The notes beneath the pieces were generated by a model. It had not been told where the DNA came from and searched no databases. It worked only from the letters and a program-made list of their open reading frames with translations. This document shows, one piece after another, positions 34,322-42,524 of a stretch of 64,000 bases of DNA. Position numbers and translations under genes: made by a program. Source of the stretch: an uncultured Microbacterium sp. (GTDB taxonomy: Bacteria > Actinomycetota > Actinomycetes > Actinomycetales > Microbacteriaceae); the NCBI GenBank assembly GCA_913774845.1, contig CAJYJO010000013.1:186001-250000 (forward strand), read 5' to 3'. How positions within the stretch are numbered: position 1 is the first letter of the stretch; each line of letters opens with the position of its first letter.

Positions 34322-35337
34322 GAGCGCTTGCCCTTCTTGCGGCCCTTGGCGCCCGGTCCGGTCGCGCCGATGATGTAGCGGGCGAACATGTTCACCGCGA
34401 GCGACACGACGAACAGCATCAGACCGGTGCCGATCAGCGCCGAGCGCTGCAGATCGGTGGCGATGGGGAAGTTCAGCGCGATGTTGGCCGCGATCGTCTG
34501 CGAGTTGTACCCGTCGGTGAGCAGGAGCACCGAGTAGATGAGGCTGGGGGAGAGGATGAGCGCGATGGCCATCGTCTCGCCCAGCGCGCGCCCGAGCCCC
34601 AGCAGCGTGGCCGAGACCATGCCGCTGCGTGCGTAGGGGAACACCGCGAGGCGGATCATCTCCCAGCGGGTCGCTCCGAGCGCCAGCGCGGCCTCCTCGT
34701 GCAGACGAGGCGTCTGCAGGAAGATCTCGCGAGTGATCGAGGTGACGATCGGGAGGATCATGACGGCGAGCACGACGCCACCGGTGAACATCGTCGATCC
34801 GGTCGTCGAAACGGGACCCTGGAAGAGCGGGATCCAGCCGAGGTACTCGTTGAGGAACTGGCTCACGGGCAGCAGCAGCGGGCGCATCACGATGATGCCC
34901 CACAGGCCGAAGACGATCGAGGGGACGGCGGCGAGCAGGTCGACGATGTAGCCGAGTGCTCCGGCGATGCGGCGCGGGGCGTAGTGCGAGATGAACAGCG
35001 CGATGCCGATGGCGATGGGCGTGCCGATCACCATGGCGATGAGCGCCGCCCAGATGCTGCCGAACAGCAGCGGACCGACGTACTCCCAGAAGCTCGACCA
35101 GGTGCGGTTCTGGTAGCCGGCGAGGTCCCCCTCGCTCCAGTTCGCCGTGATGGCGGGCAGACCCCGCAGGATCAGGAAGATCGCGACGCCGGCGAGGATG
35201 ATCATGATCGACACGGCGGCGGTGGTCGACAGGCCGAGGAAGACGCTGTCGCCGACGCGACGCTTCCCGACGATGCTCGTGCGGGCGGGGGGCGGAGACG
35301 ACGGGGCGGTCTCGGTGTCAGCGACGGTGTCAGTCAC
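34318..35337 (-). CDS. pstC: Phosphate ABC transporter permease PstC
   Basis: A 339-residue permease with six helices and an EAA loop (EEAALALGATRWEMIRLAV). I place the start at the GTG at 35337 (VTDTVADTE), where GAGG lies six bases upstream; a GTG at 35358 gives seven more residues without a ribosome site. An 11-codon ORF overlaps this start. The gene is separated from pstS by a long hairpin, which would let pstS be expressed more strongly than the permease genes. Confidence 0.93.
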   Translation of the reverse strand: MTDTVADTETAPSSPPPARTSIVGKRRVGDSVFLGLSTTAAVSIMIILAGVAIFLILRGLPAITANWSEGDLAGYQNRTWSSFWEYVGPLLFGSIWAALIAMVIGTPIAIGIALFISHYAPRRIAGALGYIVDLLAAVPSIVFGLWGIIVMRPLLLPVSQFLNEYLGWIPLFQGPVSTTGSTMFTGGVVLAVMILPIVTSITREIFLQTPRLHEEAALALGATRWEMIRLAVFPYARSGMVSATLLGLGRALGETMAIALILSPSLIYSVLLLTDGYNSQTIAANIALNFPIATDLQRSALIGTGLMLFVVSLAVNMFARYIIGATGPGAKGRKKGKRS

Positions 35338-35365
35338 GGGGGACCTCGCGCTCGGCACGTGTCAT
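35330..35365 (-). CDS. Possible 11-residue leader peptide upstream of pstC
   Basis: ATG at 35365, with an excellent GAGGAG five bases upstream, opens MTRAEREVPRD and ends at a TGA inside the first codons of pstC, in another frame. Translation of this ORF could feed ribosomes to the pstC GTG by coupling. It may also simply be the remains of a former start. Confidence 0.4.
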   Translation of the reverse strand: MTRAEREVPRD

Positions 35366-35444
35366 GGGTGCTCCTCGATCGGGTGTTCTCTGAGGAATTC
35401 GGCTCAGCGGAGCGTTCGACGATGGTCGACCGTTCCGATCAGCC

Positions 35445-35479
35445 CGACGCGACCCGCACGGTGCGTGCGGGTCGCGTCG
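35445..35479 (-). terminator. Attenuator-like hairpin between pstS and pstC
   Basis: A perfect 15-bp stem (35445-35459 with 35465-35479) with a five-base loop starts 15 bases after the pstS stop. No T-run follows. It probably stabilises the pstS 3' end and lowers read-through into pstCAB. Confidence 0.7.
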
Positions 35480-35494
35480 AGTCCGAAGAGATGT

Positions 35495-36622
35495 TTACTT
35501 GATGGCCGAGAGGGTCTTGGCGGCGGCCTCGAGCACCGAGTCCGGCAGCGGGGCCGAACCGGCGTTCTTCGCCGCGACCTGCTGGCCGAGGGTGCTGGTG
35601 ACGAAGCCGAGGTACGACTTCACGAGCTCGGACTGCTTGGAGTCCTTGAAGGTGGTGCAGGTGATCGCGTACGACACCAGCGGGATCGGGTAGGACTCGG
35701 CGGTCAGCTTCGAGTAGTCAAACTTCTTCGACAGGTCGCCCGTGACGCCGTTGCTGGCGTCGACCGCGGCGGCCTCGAACGTCGCGGTGACGGCCTCGGC
35801 GCTGTAGGGGACGGCGGTGCCGTTGGTCACGATCGCAGCGGCGTTGAGGTCACCGATGGCGGAGTGGTCGGCGTAGCCGATCGTGCCGGAGCCGGCCTTG
35901 ACGGCCTCGACGACGCCCGAGCCGCCCTTCTGCTTCGAGACGTTGCCCTCGATGGGCCAGTCCTTACCGGCCGGGGAGGTCCACACCGACGACTGGGTCG
36001 CGGCGAGGTAGTTGGTGAAGTTGGTGGTGGTGCCCGAGCCGTCCGAACGCGCGACGGTCGTGATGGCGCCGGCGGAGAGGGCCGTGCCGTTGTCCTTGGT
36101 GATGGCCGGGTCGGACCAGTCGGTGATCTGCAGAGCGAAGATCTTCGCGATCGTCTCGCCCGAGAGCTTCAGGCTCGTGACGCCGGGGATGTTGAAGATG
36201 ATGGCCACGCCGTCGAGGTAGACGGGGATGTTGACGCCACCGTCGGTGCAGAGGGCCTTGGACTGAGCCGTCTGGTCCGCGTTCAGCGGGGCGTCGGAGC
36301 CGGCGAAGTCGTACGCGCCGCTGAGGAAGTTGGTGACACCGCCGCCGGAGCCCTGCGACTTGTCGTAGTTGATCGTGACGCCCTTGGCCTGGGCGTTGTA
36401 GGCGCTGGTCCACGCGGCCTGCGCGTTGGACTGGGCGCTGGAGCCACCGGCGGTGATCGTGCCCGACAGGCTGGGGTCGATCGTGAACGCCACGTCGGAC
36501 GACGAGGGCGAAGAGGACGAACCCGCGGCGTCGCCGGAGCCCGAGGGGCCGGCGCAGCCGGCGAGAGTCAGGGAGGCCACGGCGGCCACGGTGCCCAGCT
36601 GGGCGAGTCGGGAGAGCTTCAC
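35495..36622 (-). CDS. pstS: Phosphate-binding lipoprotein PstS
   Basis: A 375-residue lipoprotein that captures phosphate outside the membrane. The signal ends in LTLAGC (Cys 23). Phosphate-contact motifs are visible as AGGSSAQSNA (near residue 60), GSDAPL and ARSDGSGTT. The GTG at 36622 is preferred because AAGGA lies eight bases upstream; the ATG at 36640 lacks a ribosome site. The promoter region carries a perfect PHO-box repeat and it is divergent from the NRPS gene. Confidence 0.95.
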   Translation of the reverse strand: MKLSRLAQLGTVAAVASLTLAGCAGPSGSGDAAGSSSSPSSSDVAFTIDPSLSGTITAGGSSAQSNAQAAWTSAYNAQAKGVTINYDKSQGSGGGVTNFLSGAYDFAGSDAPLNADQTAQSKALCTDGGVNIPVYLDGVAIIFNIPGVTSLKLSGETIAKIFALQITDWSDPAITKDNGTALSAGAITTVARSDGSGTTTNFTNYLAATQSSVWTSPAGKDWPIEGNVSKQKGGSGVVEAVKAGSGTIGYADHSAIGDLNAAAIVTNGTAVPYSAEAVTATFEAAAVDASNGVTGDLSKKFDYSKLTAESYPIPLVSYAITCTTFKDSKQSELVKSYLGFVTSTLGQQVAAKNAGSAPLPDSVLEAAAKTLSAIK

Positions 36623-36713
36623 GATGTGAATCCTTCGCATGTTTGGGGACGGAACCCGGTGCAGGGCTCGACGGGAACGCTAAACATCGACTCTTAAGAG
36701 TCTGCGTTGCACG

Positions 36714-36731
36714 GGTGAACGGAAGGTGAAC
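36714..36731 (-). promoter_or_regulatory. PHO box of pstS
   Basis: On the minus strand two perfect GTTCACC units lie 11 bp apart (GTTCACC-TTCC-GTTCACC), the direct-repeat operator of PhoP/RegX3-type regulators. TTAAGA would be a -10 17 bases from the GTTCAC that replaces the -35. A further single GTTCACC on the plus strand (36772-36778) overlaps the NRPS promoter. Confidence 0.85.
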
Positions 36732-36781
36732 CGGGGCGGCCGTTCCGGGGTGTTTTCCTGGGCGCTGTACTGTTCACCCCC

Positions 36782-39700
36782 GTGACGATCTCTGCTTCTC
36801 GCGCGCAGGCTCCTCTGGATCGGACGGATGCCGCGCCACCCGCGCGCACGCTCATCGACCTTCTCGCGGGAGTGGCCGCACGGCATCCGGAGGCGTCCGC
36901 GATCGATGACGGATCCGGGGCTCTCAGCTACCGGGAACTGCTCGCACGCGTGTGGCGGACCGCGGCGGCCCTCCACGAGGCCGGCGTGCGCCGGGGCGAC
37001 CGCGTGGGGGTGCGGATGCCGTCGGGATCGAAGGAGCTGTACGTCTCGATCCTCGCCGTGATGGCCGCCGGAGCCGCCTACGTCCCCGTCGACGCCGACG
37101 ATCCCGACGAGCGGGCGCGTCTCGTCTTCGGCGAAGCCGGGGTGCGGGGCATCATCACGGGCGCGGGGGAGTACGTCCCCCGTGATCCGGATGCCGACCT
37201 CGTCCCCCTCTACGACGGTGCGGCGCCCCACCCCCGCACGAACGCGGTACCGATCGTCGCTCCGCCCGCCGTCGATGACGACGCATGGATCATCTTCACC
37301 TCCGGGTCGACGGGCGTGCCGAAGGGTGTGGCCGTCACGCACCGCTCGGCCGCGGCGTTCGTCGAGGCCGAGGGGCGCATCTTCCTCCGGGGTGAGCCGC
37401 TCGGTCCGGGCGATCGGGTTCTGGCCGGACTGTCCGTCGCCTTCGACGCGTCCTGCGAGGAGATGTGGCTCGCCTGGGGGCACGGGGCGTGCCTCGTGCC
37501 GGCACCGCGGGCGCTCGTGCGCTCGGGGGAGGACCTCGCCCCCTGGCTGCTGCGGCAGGGCATCAGCGTCGTCTCGACCGTTCCGACCCTTGCGGCGATG
37601 TGGCCGGCCGAGGCGATCGAGAACGTGCGTCTGCTGATCTTCGGCGGCGAGGCGTGTCCTCCCGAGCTCGCGGCGCGTCTGGTGGCCGAGGGGCGCGAGG
37701 TGTGGAACACCTACGGCCCCACCGAGGCGACGGTCGTCGCGTGCGCTGCGCCGCTGGATGGTTCCCTCCCGGTGCGCATCGGTCTGCCGCTCGACGGGTG
37801 GGCGCTGGCCGTCGTCGACGCGGACGGCTCACCGGTGGCCGAGGGCGAGGTCGGGGAGCTCATCATCGGCGGCGTGGGGCTGGCCCGGTACCTCGATCCG
37901 GCGAAGGATGCCGAGAAGTACGCGCCCATGCCCTCTCTCGGGTGGGAGCGGGCGTACCGCTCCGGCGACCTCGTGCGTTTCGACTCCGCGGGACTGGTGT
38001 TCCAGGGGCGCGCCGACGACCAGGTGAAGGTCGGCGGGCGGCGCATCGAACTCGGCGAGGTGGAGTCGGCGCTGCAGGACCTCGACCGGGTGAGCGCGGC
38101 GACCGTCGCGGTGCGCACCACCGACGCCGGGGTGCCCGTGCTCGTGGGATACCTCGTGATGGACGACGGTGTCGAGCTGGACCGGCACGCGGCCCGGGCG
38201 GCGCTGGCGGAGCGTCTGCCCGCCGCGACCATCCCCCTCCTCGGGGTGGTGGACGCCCTTCCCGTGCGCACGTCGGGGAAGGTCGATCGGGATGCGCTCC
38301 CGTGGCCGTTGCCGGGCGCCGCCGTTCCCGCCGCGACCGACTTCTCGCCCGACGAGACGTGGCTCGCGGAGCAGTGGCAGGCGGTCCTCGGCCTGAGCGT
38401 GACCGAGAGGAAGGCCGACTTCTTCGACCTCGGTGGGGGATCGCTCGCCGCCGCACAGCTCGTGTCGCGCATCCGGGCACGGGTGCCGGAGTTCTCCGTC
38501 GCCGACATCTACGACGTGCCGCGCCTCGGGGCGATGGCGAAGGCCCTCGGGCCGCAGTTGCAGGAGGACGCGCCGACGGCGTTCCACCGTGCCGCGCCCA
38601 CCCCACGCGCGACGCAGTGGGTGCAGACTCTGCTGGGTGCGCCGCTGTTCATCCTCTCGGGGGTGCGCTGGCTGCTGTATCTTCTGACCGCCTCGGCGAT
38701 CCTGCGCCTGATGCCGGGTTTCGACGTGCTGCCGTCGGTGCCCCCGGCGGTGCTCGTCGTCGGGCTCCTGGTCTTCGCGACGCCGTTCGGACGCATGGCC
38801 ATCGCCGTGGCATCCGCTCGTCTGCTCCTGGGCGGGGTGCGTCCCGGGGACTACCCACGCGGTGGGTGGGTGCACGTGCGCCTGTGGCTCGCCGAGCAGA
38901 TCGCGGATCAGGTGGATGCCGTCGGCCTTGCCGGCGCGCCCTGGGTGTCGTACTACGCCCGCGCGTTGGGTGCGCGGATCGGGCGCAACGTGGACCTGCA
39001 CGCGCTGCCTCCGGTGACGGGCATGCTCGTCGTCGGGGACGGGGCGTCGATCGAGCCGGAGGTCGACCTGACCGGCTGGTGGATCGATGGTGATCTCGTG
39101 CGCATCGGCGAGGTGCGCATCGGCGCCGGGGCCACCGTCGGATCCCGTTCGACGCTCGCACCCGGGACGCGCATCGGTCGTCGCGCCGAGATCGCGCCCG
39201 GCTCCGCCGTCTTCGGTCGTGTCAAAGCCGATCAGTCGTGGGCCGGGTCGCCGGCGGTGCGCGTGGGCGGAACGACGCGAGGATGGCCCGCGGAGCGCCC
39301 CGCTGCGCCGACCCGCTGGCTGTGGGCCTACGCCGCGTCGGCCGTGGTGCTCGCCCTGCTGCCGCTCGCCGCGTTCACGGTGGGTGGTCTCGTCCTGGCC
39401 CAGGGGATGCGCGGCGCCGACTCCCTCCTCGAGGCCGTCGGGTCGGGGTTCGTCTGGCTCGTGCCGGCCGTCGCGGTCACAGGCGTCGTGTTCGCGGCAT
39501 CCGTCGTTCTTCTCGTGCGGGTGCTGTCGATCGGTCTCACCGAGGGCACCCATCCGGTGCGCAGCCGGGTCGCGTGGCAGGCGTGGACGATCGAGCGGCT
39601 GCTGGACGCCGCGCGCACGATCCTCTTCCCGCTGTACTCCTCGCTGTTCACCCCCGTGTGGTTGCGCCTGCTCGGTGCGCGCGTCGGACGTGATGTCGAA

Positions 39701-40726
39701 GCGTCGACGGTTCTGCTCCTGCCGTCGATGACCCGTATCGAGGACGGGGCGTTCCTCGCCGACGACACCATGGTCGCGTCGTACGAATTGCACGCTGGAT
39801 GGATGCGGATCGGGCCCGTGCGGATCGGCAAACGCGCGTTCCTCGGCAACTCGGGGATGGCGGCTCCGGGACATCGCGTTCCCCGTGACGGTCTGGTCGC
39901 CGTGCTGTCGGCGGCGCCGGCGAAGGCGAAGCCCGGGTCGTCCTGGCTCGGTTCGCCTGCCGTGCGTCTGCGCCGCCTGTCGGCCGAGGGTGACGAGTCG
40001 CGCACGTATCGCCCCAGCGCGCCGTTGCGTCTCGCGCGCACGCTGTGGGAGCTCTGCCGGTTCGTGCCGGTCGTGGTGACCTGCGGGATCGGGCTGGGCG
40101 TGCTCTTCACCCTCGCCGCGCTCTGGTCGGCGTGGGGTCCGGTGTGGGCGTTGCTGCTGTCGGGGATCGTGATGCTGGCCGCGGGCGCGGTCGCGGCGGG
40201 CGTGTCGACCGCGGCGAAGTGGGCGATCGTCGGTGTCATCCGCGCCGGGGAGCAGCCGCTGTGGTCGAGTTTCGTGTGGCGCACCGAGGTGTCGGACACC
40301 TTCACCGAGATGGTCGCGGCTCCGTGGTTCGCGCGAGCCGCCGCGGGGACTCCGGCTCTCGCCGTGTGGTTGCGCTCGTTGGGGGCGAGGATCGGTCGCG
40401 GCGTGTGGTGCGAGAGCTACTGGCTGCCCGAGCCCGATCTCGTCACGCTCGGGGACGCGTCGACCGTCAACCGGGGGTGTGTCGTGCAGACGCACCTGTT
40501 CCATGATCGAATCATGAGCATGGACACCGTCGAGCTCGAGCCGGGGGCCACCCTCGGTCCGCACAGCGTGGTGCTGCCGGCATCCACGCTCGGAGCGCAC
40601 GCCACCGTCGGGCCCGCGTCGCTCGTCATGCGCGGTGAGACCGTGCCGGTCGGCTCGCGGTGGAGCGGCAATCCCATCGGCCCGTGGCGTGCGGTCAAGG
40701 TGCGCGCGTACCAGTCGACGACGTGA
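36782..40726 (+). CDS. Pls/PosA-type non-ribosomal peptide synthetase (poly-amino-acid synthetase candidate)
   Basis: A 1314-residue single-module membrane NRPS. An adenylation domain (about residues 20-520; FTSGSTGVPKG near 172, TYGPTEAT, KVGGRRIELGE) is followed by a carrier domain with the phosphopantetheine serine at 554 (GGGSL). The C-terminal 700 residues have about six membrane helices between hexapeptide-repeat (left-handed beta-helix) soluble blocks, the terminal region found in epsilon-poly-lysine synthetase. There is no condensation or thioesterase domain. The specificity residues read by eye as D-A-E-S-I-G-T-V-V, close to known lysine codes. TACTGT lies eight bases before the GTG start. 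Confidence 0.88.
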   Translation: MTISASRAQAPLDRTDAAPPARTLIDLLAGVAARHPEASAIDDGSGALSYRELLARVWRTAAALHEAGVRRGDRVGVRMPSGSKELYVSILAVMAAGAAYVPVDADDPDERARLVFGEAGVRGIITGAGEYVPRDPDADLVPLYDGAAPHPRTNAVPIVAPPAVDDDAWIIFTSGSTGVPKGVAVTHRSAAAFVEAEGRIFLRGEPLGPGDRVLAGLSVAFDASCEEMWLAWGHGACLVPAPRALVRSGEDLAPWLLRQGISVVSTVPTLAAMWPAEAIENVRLLIFGGEACPPELAARLVAEGREVWNTYGPTEATVVACAAPLDGSLPVRIGLPLDGWALAVVDADGSPVAEGEVGELIIGGVGLARYLDPAKDAEKYAPMPSLGWERAYRSGDLVRFDSAGLVFQGRADDQVKVGGRRIELGEVESALQDLDRVSAATVAVRTTDAGVPVLVGYLVMDDGVELDRHAARAALAERLPAATIPLLGVVDALPVRTSGKVDRDALPWPLPGAAVPAATDFSPDETWLAEQWQAVLGLSVTERKADFFDLGGGSLAAAQLVSRIRARVPEFSVADIYDVPRLGAMAKALGPQLQEDAPTAFHRAAPTPRATQWVQTLLGAPLFILSGVRWLLYLLTASAILRLMPGFDVLPSVPPAVLVVGLLVFATPFGRMAIAVASARLLLGGVRPGDYPRGGWVHVRLWLAEQIADQVDAVGLAGAPWVSYYARALGARIGRNVDLHALPPVTGMLVVGDGASIEPEVDLTGWWIDGDLVRIGEVRIGAGATVGSRSTLAPGTRIGRRAEIAPGSAVFGRVKADQSWAGSPAVRVGGTTRGWPAERPAAPTRWLWAYAASAVVLALLPLAAFTVGGLVLAQGMRGADSLLEAVGSGFVWLVPAVAVTGVVFAASVVLLVRVLSIGLTEGTHPVRSRVAWQAWTIERLLDAARTILFPLYSSLFTPVWLRLLGARVGRDVEASTVLLLPSMTRIEDGAFLADDTMVASYELHAGWMRIGPVRIGKRAFLGNSGMAAPGHRVPRDGLVAVLSAAPAKAKPGSSWLGSPAVRLRRLSAEGDESRTYRPSAPLRLARTLWELCRFVPVVVTCGIGLGVLFTLAALWSAWGPVWALLLSGIVMLAAGAVAAGVSTAAKWAIVGVIRAGEQPLWSSFVWRTEVSDTFTEMVAAPWFARAAAGTPALAVWLRSLGARIGRGVWCESYWLPEPDLVTLGDASTVNRGCVVQTHLFHDRIMSMDTVELEPGATLGPHSVVLPASTLGAHATVGPASLVMRGETVPVGSRWSGNPIGPWRAVKVRAYQSTT

Positions 40727-42021
40727 GCGCGGCCGATCCCTACGCCCCGCAGAGCGGCGACACGTCGTACGACGTCGAATCGTACGATCTGTCGCTGAGC
40801 TATCGGGTGCGCACGAACCGTCTCGAGGGTGTGGCCCGGATCACAGCGGTCGCGCGCGAGTCGGCGACCTCGATCGCCCTCGATCTCGTCGGCTTGCGCA
40901 CGTCGCGGGTGCGTGTCGACGGGGAGGTCGCGCGATTCGCGGCCGGGCCACGCATTCTTCGGGTGACTCCGCCGCGGGCTCTCGTCGCCGGCGACCGGTT
41001 CGAGGTCGACGTGACGTACGCGGGGGCCCCCTCGCCGCGGCGCTCCCGCTGGGGCACGGTGGGCTGGGAGGAACTGACCGACGGCGCGCTCGTCGCCGGG
41101 CAGCCGATCGGTGCTCCGACGTGGTTCCCCTGCAACGATCGGCCCGACAACCGGGCGCGGATGCGCATGGAGATCACCGTGGACGACGACTATGCCGTGG
41201 CCGCCACGGGCGTCGCGTCCGAGGTCACGCGTCGCGGAGGCCGGGCGTCGACGACGTTCACGTCGGAGGTGCCGACGGCGACATATCTCGCTGCCGTGCA
41301 CATCGGGCGCTATCGTACCCGCGCGCTCGCGGGGAGTGGAGTGGACGTGGTGCCCCCGGTGCACGTCACCGCGCCGCCCGCCCTGACGGCCGGCGCGGAT
41401 CGTGCCTTCGCCGCGGTACCCGACATGCTGCGTCTGTTCGACCGGGTCTTCGGTGCGTACCCGCAGGAGAGCTGCACGCTGGTCGTGACCGCCGACGAAC
41501 TCGAGATCCCCCTCGAGGCGCAGGGGCTCGCCGTGTTCGGGATGAACCACCTCGTGCCCGCCGCGCAGCGCCTGGTCGCGCACGAGCTGGCGCACCAGTG
41601 GTTCGGCAACAGCGTCGGCATCGGTCGGTGGAGCGACATCTGGCTCAACGAGGGTTTCGCCTGCTATGCCGAATGGCTGTGGTCGGAGGCGTCGGGAGGG
41701 ATGAGCGTCGACGCCTGCGCCGTAAGCCACTACGGGCGTGTGGCCGCGCAACCGCAGGACCTGCGCGTGGTCGATCCGGGGCCCGACGACATGTTCGACG
41801 ACCGGGTGTACAAGCGCGGTGCGCTGACCCTGCACGCGCTGCGCGGGCACCTCGGTGACGTGGCGTTCTTCGAGCTGCTGCGCTCGTGGGTGGCCGAGCA
41901 TCGACATGGCCTCGTGTCGACGGACGACTTCCGCGCCGCGGTGGGACGAGCCGGGGGAGAGGATGCCATGGCGCTGCTCTCGACCTGGATCGATCACGTC
42001 GAGCTGCCCCCGCGCGTCTGA
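40723..42021 (+). CDS. M1 family metallopeptidase (aminopeptidase N-like)
   Basis: A 432-residue zinc peptidase, shorter than PepN since it lacks the long C-terminal helical domain. The zinc site is complete: HELAHQWF at residues 287-294 and the third ligand E310 in NEGFA, with 18 residues between. There is no signal peptide. The GTG start overlaps the NRPS stop (GTGA), so it is made with the synthetase; it might trim or degrade the polymer or give self-protection, but that is inference. Confidence 0.9.
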   Translation: MSAADPYAPQSGDTSYDVESYDLSLSYRVRTNRLEGVARITAVARESATSIALDLVGLRTSRVRVDGEVARFAAGPRILRVTPPRALVAGDRFEVDVTYAGAPSPRRSRWGTVGWEELTDGALVAGQPIGAPTWFPCNDRPDNRARMRMEITVDDDYAVAATGVASEVTRRGGRASTTFTSEVPTATYLAAVHIGRYRTRALAGSGVDVVPPVHVTAPPALTAGADRAFAAVPDMLRLFDRVFGAYPQESCTLVVTADELEIPLEAQGLAVFGMNHLVPAAQRLVAHELAHQWFGNSVGIGRWSDIWLNEGFACYAEWLWSEASGGMSVDACAVSHYGRVAAQPQDLRVVDPGPDDMFDDRVYKRGALTLHALRGHLGDVAFFELLRSWVAEHRHGLVSTDDFRAAVGRAGGEDAMALLSTWIDHVELPPRV

Positions 42022-42065
42022 GCGGCGGGGCTCGGGGCGCGGCAGGTTGTTCGGCAGAGCCGGTG

Positions 42066-42247
42066 GGCTGGGCTGGGCTTGGGGCTGGGCTGGGTGGCGG
42101 GCTGGGGTGGGGGCTGGGCTGAGTGGCGGGCTGGGCTGGCCGGGCAGGCTGGGCGTGGGGCTGGGCTGGCCGGGCGGGCTGAGCTTGGGGCTGGGCTGGG
42201 CGGGCGGGCTGAGCTTGGGGCTGGGCGAGCTGGGCAGGCGGGCTGAG
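42066..42247. repeat. G-rich 30-bp tandem repeat
   Basis: From 42128 to 42247 four copies of a 30-bp unit beginning GGGCTGGGCTGG follow each other (starts 42128, 42158, 42188, 42218), the first three nearly identical; more degenerate GGGCTGGGCT runs precede them from 42066. The plus strand, which is the 3' tail of the NRPS-peptidase transcript, could fold into G-quadruplexes. Confidence 0.9.
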
Positions 42248-42263
42248 GACGTGGGTAGGTGGG

Positions 42264-42305
42264 CTTGGTCCTTGGTCCTTGGTCCTTGGTCCTTGGTCCT
42301 TGGTC
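42264..42305. repeat. Six tandem copies of the heptamer CTTGGTC
   Basis: Six exact, uninterrupted copies lie directly after the G-rich array in the interval between the M1 peptidase and the HNH gene. The rest of this interval (42306-42524) holds nothing I can identify. Confidence 0.95.
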
Positions 42306-42524
42306 TGGGCTGCGGGCTCGGGCCGGTGGGATGGCTCTTCGAGATCAGCGGGACCGGGTGAGCGCAACACGGGGCGTGGCGAGTCGAGGTGGCGTCGGGA
42401 GCCGATGCTCGGTGGAGATCGCGACGCGCCTGCAGCGCCGAGCGGAGTGCACACGGCCGCGCGAGAGCGTTCTCGATGCAACGTCCTGTCCGTGCCCGCG
42501 CCCATGTAAGGCGCCCTCCCCGTC

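Noticed and set aside
37829..40600. 923-codon frame opposite the NRPS
   Set aside because: Antisense shadow with Arg/His/Pro-rich composition and no recognisable motif.
41645..42505. Minus-strand frame encoding PAQPQAQPARPAQ-type repeats
   Set aside because: It arises only because the 30-bp array contains no stop; there is no start signal and it runs antisense into the M1 peptidase gene.
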